This document shows, in pieces, positions 1-9,009 of a DNA stretch of 27,500 nt. Both the position numbers and the translations under genes were made by a program. Where the stretch lies: contig CM060342.1 in assembly GCA_030674155.1 (NCBI GenBank), positions 12,356,143 to 12,383,642 on the forward strand. The letters are read 5' to 3'. The DNA is from Stramonita haemastoma. Taxonomy: Eukaryota > Mollusca > Gastropoda > Neogastropoda > Muricidae. Within the stretch, counting starts at the first letter, position 1. Each line of letters opens with the position of its first letter. Under the pieces are notes generated by a model, which saw only the letters and a program-made list of their open reading frames with translations, was not told where the DNA came from and made no database searches.

Positions 1-600
1 GAAGCCAAGAAGAGAACACAATGCAAAACACTACTATGAATTACATGAAAGGGGCAACAGACAAAAGTCTTTGGAATGGATTGTCTTGTCTCATCATTAA
101 CGCATGTCTCTATGTTGTTGCGATTATCTTCATCTCTCAGTGGAGATTCCCGATTTAGGGATTGGAGTATGTCTCAAGATCTTCTTCTTCTTCGTTGTCA
201 AACGCTCTTACAACTATTGTTGTCTGTCATATAAGCGAAAATGCGTTGTGCTGCTGTTAAACGCCTGGCAAGTCAGGCCCAGCGTATCTGACTTTGACAT
301 AGAAGACAATTGTTATCTTTCAAGTCTTTCTGGGAAAAAGGCAGGATAACGGACTAAGAAAGTAGAAAATAGACAAGAAGGAGGGGGCAGTTGGAAAAGG
401 TGTTGTTTTTAGACACCAACCCTGATGTCAGAATGTGGCTACCTTAATGGTGGGTAAAAACTGTCACATACACAAAATCTCACCATTGGTAAACAAACCT
501 CAGACCGCTAACCAAGGAAAGAAAAAAACAACTGACACATGGTACAGAATACACAGTAAGATAAGAGCAATGTAACAGGACCATAACACACAGGATAACA
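1..600. other. Intron sequence with diverged dispersed repeats
   Basis: No exon is seen here. The stretch 180-290 (CTTCTTCTTCGTTGTCAAAC, then GCGAAAATGCGTTGTGCTGC) is related to 25460-25560, so it is part of a dispersed repeat. The stretch 425-500 (GTCAGAATGTGGCTACCTTA and CACCATTGG) recurs at 3005-3070 and 21808-21890. Confidence 0.6.
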
Positions 601-602
601 AG

Positions 603-945
603 GGGATGGGATAGCCTGGTTGGTTAGAACATCGGCTTGTGATCTGCTGACCCAGGTTCAAATCCTGATCAAGAGGGTATTTCCCCCCTGGAGTTAACAT
701 CAGTGCTGACTCCACTCCCCCCCAAAGTCCTTCAGATGAGACTATAAACCAAGGTCCCGTGTGCGAACGCACATAGGACATTTTGTGCACATGTTAAAAC
801 CTGTTCCACATTTCGAAAGAGTAGGCCTTTATGTGCCAGTAGGAACGAATGGCAGAATTGACAAAACTGCATACACATCGGGACTGGATGAAAAAAAGCA
901 TATGAGTGCTTATTCCCTTATCCTCGAAATAAAAAAATTCATTAA
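603..945 (+). mobile_element. tRNA-headed SINE, family A
   Basis: The element starts with a tRNA-like head. A box A-like TAGCCTGGTTGG lies at 612-623 and a box B-like GGTTCAAATCC at 655-665. The body contains GGAGTTAACATCAGTGCTGA, a CCTTCAGATGAGACTATAAA block and a tail ending TGCTTATTCCCTTATCCTCG plus A-rich sequence. The same body recurs at 2571-2755 (plus) and at 8735-8930, 9700-10040, 13367-13497, 18410-18680 and 20455-20735 (minus). It is non-coding and depends on a LINE for movement. Confidence 0.88.
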
Positions 946-1039
946 AAAAAAAGAAAAAAAATGAGAACACTACAATACCCATCAAAACAGTATGTTCCTT
1001 TTATTATTTTTATTATTCCTTTTTTTCTCCACTCAACAA

Positions 1040-1165
1040 CAAAAGATAACTACTACTACACCATACCATACCACACTACACACACAAAACTACACTACCA
1101 CACACACACCACACCATCACCCCACCACACACAACACACCACACAACCCCCCCCCCCCCCACCTG
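1040..1165. repeat. CA/CCA-rich simple sequence
   Basis: Low-complexity ACACCACACACC-type sequence ending in a run of C. No gene signal. Confidence 0.8.
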
Positions 1166-1310
1166 ATAGGGAAACAAATACAGTTGCATGCGGGAAAAAA
1201 AAAAAAAAAAAAAAAGGGTAGGTACTGGCTGCACTTGTGGCGATGCGCTCTCCCCGGGGACAGAGAGCAGCCCGAATTTCACGCAGAGAAATCTGCTGTG
1301 ACATAAAAGT
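1165..1310 (+). mobile_element. 3' part of SINE family B
   Basis: The sequence CTGATAGGGAAACAAATACA, a GCATGCGGGAAAAAA run, GCGATGCGCTCTCCCC and GCAGCCCGAATTTCACGCAG match the tail of the fuller copy at 2131-2545. A second, shorter tail fragment is at 1610-1690, next to exon l. Confidence 0.85.
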
Positions 1311-1339
1311 GGTTAAAAAAGTTAAAATCTGTTCCGAGC

Positions 1340-1605
1340 CTAAGGCTCATCAGGCCGGTGCTTAACCCGGTTTCTGTGGCGTTAAGCGACTGAGAGTCAT
1401 AGACTCCCCCCTGGATAGGACGCCAGTCTATCGCAGGGTTAACCCCCAACACAAAGTTGGTACCCCCTTTTACACCTGGGTGGGGTGAGAAAATAGCCGT
1501 AAAGTGCCTTTTCCATGGGCACAACGCCATAGCCGAAAGCTGGGATGGAACCCGCAACCTTTAGATTACAAGTCCAACGCCCTAACCACTAGACTACAGC
1601 GGTGG
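1340..1605 (-). mobile_element. tRNA-headed SINE, family C
   Basis: On the minus strand the element begins with CGCTGTAGTCTAGTGG (box A-like) and GGTTCCATCC (box B-like). The tRNA-Thr-like anticodon stretch CTTGTAA lies between them, but full tRNA folding is not supported downstream. The body contains CAGTCTATCGCAGGGTTAAC (plus orientation) and a TACACCTGGGTGGGG block, which resemble a SINE core shared by many invertebrate SINEs. Confidence 0.82.
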
Positions 1606-1710
1606 CAGGGAGAGACAGAGCAGCCCGACCGAATTTCACGCAGCAGAGAAATAAATCTGCTGTGAAACATAAAAGTGAGTACAAAACTACAAACGACACA
1701 AGACACATAC

Positions 1711-1907
1711 CTGTAGGATGGAGGGCAGGATGGGGCCGACGTACTGGGAAAACTCGGGGCCGAACACGGCGGGCAAGTAGATGTAGGTCATGATGTAGCC
1801 GTCTCGCACGCAGGGCATGATGTCGGTGCGCTCGGCCGTGGTGATGATGTCCTTCATCAGCTTGCTCAGCTTCTCCTGACCCATGCCCCCAATCACCTCA
1901 CTCAGAC
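1711..1907 (-). CDS. GCN1: GCN1 exon l (last in window), HEAT-repeat segment
   Basis: Internal GCN1 exon of 197 nt: two bases completing Gly with exon k, then 65 codons, ending in phase 0. It reads LSEVIGGMGQEKLSKLM, then TTAERTDIMPCVRDGYIMTY and FSQYVGPILPSILQ. This matches vertebrate HVRDGYIMMFNYLP and YVGPIIPCIL. The acceptor is CTGAACAG|GT; the donor is CTACAG|GTATGT. The next exon should begin with residues like ADENEFVR, but nothing like that is found between 1 and 1710, so it lies outside the window. Confidence 0.95.
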
Positions 1908-1914
1908 CTGTTCA

Positions 1915-2110
1915 GGTACATACACAGGTAAAGGTGAAGGTACAGGTAAAGGTAAAGGTGTCTCATAACCTGTGTGGTCGTAGGGGAGCGAGGCATCAGA
2001 GACATCACTTCTCTAGGGGCCAGCATGTTGAGGGTGGTGCCCATCTCCTCTCCCTCCCTGCTTTACCTTCCCTGACCCTAAAGAGGGAAGGTTCCCATTT
2101 ACAGCAAACA
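1915..2110 (-). mobile_element. Tail of composite SINE family D
   Basis: TGTGTGGTCGTAGGGGAGCG and TTCTCTAGGGGCCAGCATG are the reverse complement of the tail of the element at 20838-21062. The same piece occurs at 25085-25262. An AGGTAAAGGT run precedes it. It lies directly upstream of exon l's acceptor. Confidence 0.8.
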
Positions 2111-2130
2111 AATAAATAAAATAGGTATGC

Positions 2131-2269
2131 AGTGGATCGGTGGTCTAGGTGGTCACGCGCCTTGCCTAGAAAGCAAAAAGTCCGGGTCGGTGTGTGCGGG
2201 GTTCGTACCCCGTTTGGACCCAAAACTTTTTCCCCATCCATTAGACCCTGAGTGGTGGTCTGGGCGCTA

Positions 2270-2300
<31 letters not shown>

Positions 2301-2545
2301 CGTGTGTTACACATCACTATTTAGCGCACGTAAAAGAACCCACGGCAACAAGGGGGTTGTCCCTGGCAAAATTCTGTAGAAAGAAGCCACTCTGATAGGG
2401 AAACAAATACACTTGCATGCAGGAAAAAGAAAAAAAAATGGGTAGGCGCTGCACATGTGGCGACGCGCTCTCCCCAGGGAGAGCAGCCCGAATTTCACGC
2501 AGAGAAATCTACGTGACATAAAGTGGTACAAAATACAAAAATACT
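2131..2545 (+). mobile_element. Full-length SINE family B
   Basis: The tRNA-like head has TGGTCTAGGTGG (2141-2152) and GGTTCGTACCC (2200-2210). The body includes TAAAAGAACCCACGGCAACA, GGTTGTCCCTGGCAAAATTC, TGATAGGGAAACAAATACAC and the CGAATTTCACGCAGAGAAAT tail. This body is familiar from mollusc genomes (recalled, not searched). An inverted copy is at 25555-25780. Confidence 0.88.
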
Positions 2546-2570
2546 TACATACTTTTAAACACACACTTTT

Positions 2571-2755
2571 CTGGAGTTAACATCAGTGCTGACTCCACTT
2601 CCAAAAAAGTCCTTCAGATTAAGACTATAAACTGATACCCTGTGTGAATGCACGCACACGCACAACATCTTGTGCACGCATTACAAACCCGTTCCGCCTT
2701 TTGAAAGTGTAGGTCATTGCACGCCGGTAGGAACGGATGACAAAATTTTTAAAAC
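2571..2755 (+). mobile_element. Partial SINE family A
   Basis: It lacks the tRNA head. The body runs from GGAGTTAACATCAGTGCTGA to GTAGGAACGGATGACAAAAT, where it is cut by the AT/TTG microsatellites. Confidence 0.82.
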
Positions 2756-2767
2756 ACACCCACACTA

Positions 2768-2772
<5 letters not shown>

Positions 2773-2847
<75 letters not shown>

Positions 2848-2935
2848 TATATATTTGTTGTTGTTGTTGTTGTTGTTGTTGTTTGTTTGTGTTTTTTTAT
2901 TTTGTTTTTGTTTTTTGTTTATATATATATATATA
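2773..2935. repeat. (AT)n and (TTG)n microsatellites
   Basis: About 65 bp of TA dinucleotides is followed by a short ACACATATATAT stretch, then TTG repeats (~2855-2884) and a T-rich tract with another TA run. Confidence 0.95.
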
Positions 2936-3170
2936 AATTTTTTACAATAATTTTTTTTTTTTAAATCCACATTAGTAGTGTCATGTCTAGACATCATCGC
3001 TAAAGACATAATGCAGCTACCTTCATGGTAGGCAAAAACAGTCGCATACACACAAAGTCTAACCATTGGTGATTCTCACATCTCTAGCCAAGCACCCTAC
3101 CCCCCCCCCCCTCCTCCCCCGAAAAACAAATCATTCATTCATTCCTATTTACCACCACCACCAACAAAAC

Positions 3171-3345
3171 CAGCTCCACAGCTGTCAGTCAGTTTCCCCC
3201 ACTTTCAGATCCTAACTACCCCCATCCCATCCAAGCCCAGCTGTGGCCAGCTGGTGCTCTTTATTTATAGCAGGAACTGACCACACGTGGACTAGGTAAA
3301 AGGAAGGAGTGTCCTAAATTTAGCACTCTTGACAAGGCCTTACTG
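3171..3345 (+). repeat. Dispersed repeat E (unclassified)
   Basis: CACAGCTGTCAGTCAGTTTC, CACTTTCAGATCC, CCAGCTGGTGCT and GCAGGAACTGACCACACGTG recur at 12862-14030, where an insertion splits the copy, and inverted at 25265-25470. No coding capacity is seen. Confidence 0.75.
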
Positions 3346-3389
3346 AATAATGTTGAATAATAAAAAAAAAATATAAAAAAAGAATAGTA

Positions 3390-3772
3390 GTAGGCACCCA
3401 TCAGTCTGGGAAGACTATGGAGTTGCGCTTAGTCTTCAGAGCGCAAAGCCTGGGTCATTAAGTATGGAGGGCAAGATGTTATCCAAGCAGCAGACCCCCC
3501 CCCCCCGCTACAGGAATGATCCATTGGAAAGGCAGTCACCGATACGAATGGTTCCAGTAACGTCGCAGAAGAATATAAAAGAATAAGTAAATAAATCAAT
3601 AAAAAAATAAAATTTTAAATGTCGGATTTGTTTGCACGGTGGCGAATAAATAAATAAATTTTTTTTTTTAAATTGTTGGATTTGTGTGCAAGGTGGCGAA
3701 TAAGTACATAAATAAATAAATAACATTTTAATAATAAAAAAATGTTGGGTTTGTGTGCACGGTGGCTCCCCT
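3390..3772. repeat. Dispersed and tandem repeats below exon k
   Basis: A segment with GGCACCCATCAGTCTGGGAA at 3394 is followed by three loose tandem copies (near 3620, 3676 and 3740). Each has GGATTTGT.TGCA.GGTGGC plus an AATAAATAAAT stretch. No exon k bases are included in these copies. Confidence 0.7.
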
Positions 3773-3783
3773 CCCCTCCCTAC

Positions 3784-3990
3784 CTTGAGCAGCCCCGGAG
3801 CGGTCGACGGAGCTGATCTCCGACACCAGTTTCTCCATGAGCCAGGGCAGGAGGTCGTTGAAGGTGCCCTCCCCCATGCCCTTCACCATGGCCCCCAGGG
3901 CACGGCAGACACACTCCGCACCTCGGGCACTGGATCCAGCAGGCACTGCTTCAGCCCCGGGATCACCGAGGGCAGGTAGGGGGACAGGTC
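3784..3990 (-). CDS. GCN1: GCN1 exon k, eEF3-like region
   Basis: GCN1 exon, 207 nt as written, 208 nt expected. It starts DLSPYLPSVIPGLK and CLLDPVPEVRSVSA, then ALGAMVKGMGEGTFNDLLPW and SSVDRSGAAQ plus G. Vertebrate GCN1 as recalled has DLAPYLPSVTPGLK, ALGAMVKGMGE and SSVDRSGAAQG. One base is missing after GTGTCTGCC, near 3905, which breaks the frame between the two halves. The acceptor is CACCCAG|GAC; the donor is CTCAAG|GTAGGG. The first 42 nt of the exon with its acceptor recur three times in the upstream intron (4055-4361). Confidence 0.92.
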
Positions 3991-4054
3991 CTGGGTGACA
4001 TCATCATCATCATTTGTTATCTTTCATCGTTTGTTCATCTATACATCGTGTTCA

Positions 4055-4361
4055 GCTTCAGCCCCGGGATCACTGAGGGCAGGTAGGGGACAGGTCCTGG
4101 GGGACACCATCATCATCTCATTGTTATTGTCATTATCATTGTTATTATCACTGCTTCAGCCCCGGGATCACCGAGGGCAGGTAGGGGGACAGGTCCTGGG
4201 TACCACCATCATCATCTTCATTGTTATTGTCATTATCATTGTTATCATGACCATCTTCATTGTTATCATCATCATCATCTTCATTGATATTATCATCTAC
4301 CATAATCACTGCTTCAGCCCGGGATCACTGAGGGCAGGTAGGGGGACAGGTCCTGGGTAAC
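4055..4361. repeat. Three copies of the exon k acceptor and first 42 nt
   Basis: Copies at about 4055-4105, 4152-4203 and 4311-4361 repeat the start of exon k (DLSPYLPSVIPGLK) together with CCCAG or CCAG acceptor bases. They are separated by ATCATCATC / TTGTTATTGTCATTATC triplet-like sequence similar in texture to the exon i array. One copy lacks a base in the GGGGG run. Together with the exon j copies they fill almost the whole k/j intron. Confidence 0.9.
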
Positions 4362-4539
4362 ATCATCATCTTCATTGTTATAATATCACTGCTATTTATT
4401 ATTATTCATATTTATTATTATTCATCGTCTAGCGATGAGTCATTCACAATCACGTGAGATGCGATGCGCATGCCCCACCACCACCTCCACCTCCCCCCCC
4501 CTCACCCCAACTCTCACCCCCCTACCCACAACCCCTCAC

Positions 4540-5085
4540 CTTCTGGTCGGTGAGGGAGTACATGTTTCCATGATCTGGGCGGCCATCTTAAAAAAAAACC
4601 CCAAAACCCCACAAAAAAAAAAACCAAAAAAAACCCCAAACATCTCACAACAAACCACAACACCCCCCCCCCCCCCCCCCCTCCCTCCCTCACCTTCTGG
4701 TCAGTGAGGGAGTACATGTTTCCCATGATCTGGGCGGCCATCCTAAAAAAACCCAAAAAACAAAAACTAATACAAAAACCCAACCTACCAACAAACCACA
4801 CTTCCCCCCTCACCACCCCCAACACCCTACCCTCACCCACAACCCTCCCCACCCTCACCTTCTGGTCGGTAGAGGGAGTCATGTTGCCCATGATTGGGCG
4901 GCCATCTTAAAAAAAAAAAACCACCCACAACCCCCCCCCCCCCCCCAAACACCTCACAACAACCCCCCCCCCCCCCCCCCACCTTCACCCCACCCCGCCT
5001 CAACCCCCCACCCCACAACCCTCCCTCACCTCACCTTTGTCAAAGAGGGAGTACATGTTTCTCCATGATCTGGCGGCATCTTAAA
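4540..5085. repeat. Four copies of the exon j tail and donor
   Basis: Copies of the last ~48 nt of exon j with the GTGAG donor end at 4540, 4694, 4859 and 5035 (plus coordinates of the exon-like last base), about 155-175 bp apart. On the minus strand each begins just after a T run and AAG or AGG, so each copy looks like a small exon with its own acceptor and donor. The spacers are C-rich and CCCAAA-rich. The copy at 4694-4741 is the cleanest, with 48 nt reading MAAQIMGNMYSLTDQK. Confidence 0.9.
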
Positions 5086-5197
5086 AAAAAAACACCCAAA
5101 AACTAAAAAAAACCCCCAAATCTCACACAAACCACAACACTCCCCCCTCACTCACCCCAACCCCCTACCCCACACCCACAACCCTCCCCACCCTCAC

Positions 5198-5390
5198 CTT
5201 CTGGTCGTGAGGGAGTACATGTTTCCCAGACTGGCGCCATTTTGCGTGTCTCGTGACGCGTCCTGGAAGGCGCGCTGTATGACGGCATGATGAGGCCAGG
5301 AGGGCATCGACAAAGTCACGAACGGTGGCAGCAACGCGCAGAACACCGTCGTGCGCTGGTGCTCCGCAGGCTTCACATGTGGCACGATGG
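5198..5390 (-). CDS. GCN1: GCN1 exon j, eEF3-like region, frame disturbed
   Basis: GCN1 exon, 193 nt as written against about 221 nt expected from the vertebrate protein. It starts CC ATC GTG CCA (AIVP with the split codon from exon i) after acceptor GTGTCAG. It contains IQRAFQD in one frame and FVDA in another, and ends GNMYSLT then ACCAGAAG before donor GTGAGG. The DFVDAP..LALIMP..QRAFQD part is the segment most like the HEAT region of elongation factor eEF3, which in GCN1 is tied to ribosome and GCN20 contact. Many single-base losses are needed to explain the frame jumps. Four copies of the exon tail with donor lie at 4540-5085, and the copy at 4694-4741 reads MAAQIMGNMYSLTDQK cleanly. Confidence 0.8.
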
Positions 5391-5399
5391 CTGACACAG

Positions 5400-5959
5400 A
5401 GAGAGAGAGAGGGGTTGTGTGTTGGTGTGTGTGTGTGTGGGTGTGTGTTGTGTGTGTGTGTGTGTGTGTAGGTGTGTGTGTGTGTGTGTGTGTGGTGTGT
5501 TAGGTGTGTGTGTGTGTGTGTGTGTGTGTAGTGTGTGTGTGTGTGTGTTGTGTGTGTGTGTGTAGGTTGTGGTGTGTGTGGGGGTGTGGTGTGGTAGGTG
5601 TGTTGTGTGGGTGGTGTTGTGGTGTGTGTGGGTGTGTGTGTGTGTGTGTGCAGACATGCAGTGCAACACAACACAACGCATACACACACAGACACAGACA
5701 TGCACAGAGTGACCAACACCACACGCACATGCACACCACACACACACACACACACACACACACAGATGCAGACACATAGACACACACAGACAACATGTAC
5801 ACACACACACCAGTGCAACACACACAGACAGATGCAGACACACAGACACACAGTGACACACACACAACACGTGCGCATGCACGCACAGCACACGCAGCAC
5901 ACAACACACACACACACACACACACACACACCACACACACGCACACACACACACACCAC

Positions 5960-5991
<32 letters not shown>

Positions 5992-5995
5992 GATC
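5400..5995. repeat. TG tract followed by CA tract, inverted arrangement
   Basis: About 240 bp of TG-rich repeat (to ~5652) is followed by about 335 bp of CA-rich repeat. The two halves are complementary, so the region can fold into a long imperfect hairpin in DNA or in the pre-mRNA. It begins right at the exon j acceptor, whose pyrimidine tract is CT-repeat. The long open frames here are low-complexity artefacts. Confidence 0.92.
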
Positions 5996-6204
5996 ACCAT
6001 TCATATATCTTGATTCATGGATACACACTGAGGCAGATAGGTTTTTAAGACCGTTTGACTTCAATCCTCAAGAAGGAAGGTGGCAGGACGGTGAAAACAT
6101 TCACTTGCCTAACAAGTAAACCCGTAGGTTCTGGGTTTGATTCCTGCCTTTCATTTTCTTCCTAGTGTGAAGAAAAAGTCAAACTGAAAGTCCAAGTCCT
6201 TGAC

Positions 6205-6535
6205 CAGCCACCATGGCGCAGAGGTTAGTGCCTTGGGATATGAACTGGAAGGTTTCGGGTTCAACTCTTATAAGAGTTGTACAGATTTTTTTTCCAGATT
6301 CCAGCTGGTTCCTACCCAGAGTGAGTGTACTGTGGGATTATTTGGAAGACTGGGACCACACAGTTAAGCTTCATCAACTTTTCAGGTGTGATTCTGAGAC
6401 CTGGCTGACGCTGGGATATATTAATGACAGTAAGCGTAGAGTACAACCCTGTCAAGTAGTCTCAAAGCATGTGCAATTCCATGGCAGCATTATTCATCTC
6501 TGTCTGATATCACTATAAGTGGAAAGGTGTTAAAC
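6205..6535 (+). mobile_element. tRNA-headed SINE, family F
   Basis: The head has TGGCGCAGAGGTTAG and GGGTTCAACTC (box B-like, near 6258). The body contains CCCAGAGTGAGTGTACTGTG and a tail ATATCACTATAAGTGGAAAG. An inverted copy lies at 14140-14495, and a tail fragment at 22635-22690. Confidence 0.8.
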
Positions 6536-7305
6536 TGAACAACTATTATTACATCATCCTCATCACCACTGATTATCATGCAACAGAAAAACTGCCTCTG
6601 ATTCAGTTGTCCCCATTGTTCTTGTCTCATGGTGATCTCAGATTTAGTTTCCCCATACGCTTCTGTGCCTGTGGTGAGTTTGTGTTTAAAGCCTTTGGGG
6701 TTGGAAGTTAGCATGGGGAGGTCAGAGGGACAATGTAATGGTATCCACCTCACGGGCTCGGCTCTGTGACAGAGCTTTTTTGTTGTTGTTGTTGTATGTG
6801 ACAGAGCTAATACTGTCGTTAGTAGGGGGCTTGGTATGGTGGTGTCCTGCATATGTTAGCTCAGAACGGGCATCACAGAACACCATCAAAAAGACCACAC
6901 CCACACACGCACACAACACAACACACCACACTCTCCCCCTTCAAACACATACAACCCCTCCAATCCAACCCCCCCCCCCCCCCCAAAACACATACACACA
7001 TTCCCACACTCTCCCCCTTCAAATACATGCAACCCTTCCCCCCAACCCCCCCCCCCCCCCCAACCCTCACAACTCCCCCCAAAACACACACACATTCTCC
7101 ACACAAACACCACCCCACCACCAACACACACACACACAGAACTCCTGTAATCTCTCACACTCGCCTTTTTTTTCATTTAGCTAGTTATTTAGTTATTTAT
7201 TTATTTTATTTAGTTATTTTTCTCACACTTACCTTTTAAAAAAAAATTATTTAGCTAGTTATTTTTTTTATTATTTTTTTTTTCTTCTCCCACTCACTGA
7301 CTCAC
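6535..7305. other. Intron sequence with CA/C-rich and T-rich tracts
   Basis: No exon is seen. From 6890 to 7140 the sequence is CA/C-rich, with two copies of CTCCCCCTTCAAA plus C runs. From 7160 to 7290 it is TTATTTAG-rich. Two good donor-like sites on the minus strand (AAAGGTAAGTG near 7230 and a weaker one near 7165) precede the exon i donor, but no exon bases accompany them. Confidence 0.6.
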
Positions 7306-7465
7306 CTTGAATTTCAGGGTTTCTGATGACAGATCCGATCTGCTGCAGGGCCTGTGAGCCATTCTGACTTGCGTATCTCAGCACCTCTGTCAGCTTGGGC
7401 ACGATGCTCAGGCAGTCTGACAGCGCTTGGGCGCGAACGCCATCAGCTCCACAGCTCCACTGATC
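7306..7465 (-). CDS. GCN1: GCN1 exon i, eEF3-like region, frame disturbed
   Basis: GCN1 exon, 160 nt as written against about 180 nt expected. It opens GA TCA GTG GAG CTG (SVEL, after the Gly split with exon h). It contains LSIVPKLTEVL and closes QALQQIGSVIRNPEIQ plus G before donor GTGAGT. These blocks match vertebrate PNIVPKLTEVL and QALRQIGSVIRNPEI. Between them several bases are missing, so no single frame spans the exon. The acceptor, TTGTGTTCAG|G, is the end of a 46-bp tandem unit repeated 16 more times in the upstream intron. Exon identity is firm; exact internal sequence is not. Confidence 0.8.
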
Positions 7466-8235
7466 CTGAACACAACAGCATTGCTCGCATGTCACCATTT
7501 CATCAGACCCTGAACACAACAGCATTGTCGTCATTGTCACCATTATCATCAGACCCTGAACACAACAGCATTGTCGTCATTGTCACCATTATCATCAGAC
7601 CCTGAACACAACAGCATTGTCGTCATTGTCACCATTATCATCAGACCTTGAACACAACAGCATTGTCGTCATTGTCACCATTATCATCAGACCCTGAACA
7701 CAACAGCATTGTCGTCATTGTCACCATTATCATCAGACCCTGAACACAACAGCATTGTCGTCATTGTCACCATTATCATCAGACCCTGAACACAACAGCA
7801 TTGTCGTCATTGTCACCATTATCATCAGACCTGAACACAACAGCATTGTCGTCATTGTCACCATTATCATCAGACCCTGAACACAACAGCATTGTCGTCA
7901 TTGTCACCATTATCATCAGACCCTGAACACAACAGCATTGTCGTCATTGTCACCATTATCATCAGACCCTGGAAACAACAGCATTGTCGTCATTGTCACC
8001 ATTATCATCAGACCCTGAACACAACAGCATTGTCGTCATTGTCACCATTATCATCAGACCCTGAACACAACAGCATTGTCGTCATTGTCACCATTATCAT
8101 CAGACCCTGAACACAACAGCATTGTCGTCATTGTCACCATTATCATCAGACCCTGAACACAACAGCATTGTCGTCATTGTCACCATTATCATCAGACCCT
8201 GAACACAACAGCATTGTCATCATCATCATCATCAT
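7466..8235. repeat. 46-bp tandem array copying the exon i acceptor
   Basis: About 16 further units of 46 bp follow the exon i acceptor into the upstream intron. On the minus strand each unit ends TGCTGTTGTGTTCAG|G, identical to the true acceptor, and is otherwise made of TGATGATAATGGTGACAATG-type sequence. Units differ by only single changes (for example near 7648, 7831 and 7970), which points to recent or homogenised expansion. A diverged unit lies at 8293-8330. These are direct repeats with no unique spacers. Confidence 0.95.
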
Positions 8236-8339
8236 CATCTGATGTGATTTCTGACTGATGTTACAGCTCAGAGGTTTAACCTTTCTCTCTCCATAGACCC
8301 TGAAAACAACAGCATCATTGTTTCGTTATCATCATAATG

Positions 8340-8660
8340 GCTTGATCCCTGGCCATCAAATCACAAGTGCAGAGCTCTAACCACTACGCTATCCTGCCCC
8401 CCTCCTCCCCCTCCAAACCACTCACACATCCATTCATACCTGCTTTGGTCCTCCAGGAGTGCAAGATCTGCATGCATTCACACATGAAGACCCAATTTAG
8501 TGTTCTCCAATGGATTGTTGGGCGAGTGGAGGCAGTACTGATGTTAACTCCTGGGGAAAATTCCTAAAACGGACACCTCCAGTGGCTTGAATCCCCGGCC
8601 ATCAGACAACAAGTGCAAGCGCTCTGACCACTAGGCAGGCTATCCTGCTCCCCCCCCCCC
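8340..8660 (-). mobile_element. tRNA-like SINE heads, partial family A copies
   Basis: Two minus-strand tRNA-like heads (GTTAGAGC / GTGGTCAGAGCGC types, near 8378 and 8620) carry GATGTTAACTCC body sequence at 8540. They flank a partial exon h junction copy at 8440-8461. Confidence 0.65.
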
Positions 8661-8734
8661 CCCCTCCTTTTGCCAAGGACAAATTTCTTGTTGCTGTGGG
8701 TTCTTTTATGTGCCCTAAACGATTATGAGTAACA

Positions 8735-8995
8735 AACTGGACTTCAGTTTATCATTTATTCATTTATTCTTTTACATTGAGGATAATGGAATAAGCACTC
8801 ACATGCTTTTTTTACATCCAGTCCCTGTATGTATGCAGTTTTGTAAATCTTGTCATCTGTTCCCACTGACACACAATGGCCCACTCTTACGAAAAGCAAA
8901 ACAGGATTTAATGTGTGCGCAAGATGTTCTCATCTCATCTGAAAGACTAGCACCCAGACCACCACTCACGGTCTAATGGATGGGGGGGGGGGGGG
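8735..8995 (-). mobile_element. SINE family A, partial, with G run
   Basis: GAGGATAATGGAATAAGCAC, then ACATCCAGTCCCTGT and TTACGAAAAGCAAAACAGGA match family A in inverse orientation. At 8940 it switches to the CTGAAAGACTAGCACCCAGA module also found in family B at 25790. A run of 22 G follows. Confidence 0.82.
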
Positions 8996-9009
8996 GGGGG
9001 GGGAGTTTC

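Noticed and set aside
603..670. Possible tRNA genes here and at 1540-1605, 2131-2215, 6208-6270, 10000-10040, 20700-20735
   Set aside because: Box A and B-like motifs are present, but the sequences continue into SINE bodies found elsewhere, and full cloverleaf pairing is not supported.
3394..3500. Possible coding segment around the CATCAGTCTGGGAAG block
   Set aside because: No open frame, and a repeat-like character; nothing in GCN1 matches.
5165..6119. Open frames rich in VCVCVC or THTHTH, up to 299 codons
   Set aside because: TG/CA dinucleotide repeats. Only the part at 5198-5390 is real exon, and that is in changing frames.
7466..8235. CRISPR-like regular array
   Set aside because: Head-to-tail direct repeats without unique spacers, in a eukaryotic intron next to an acceptor.
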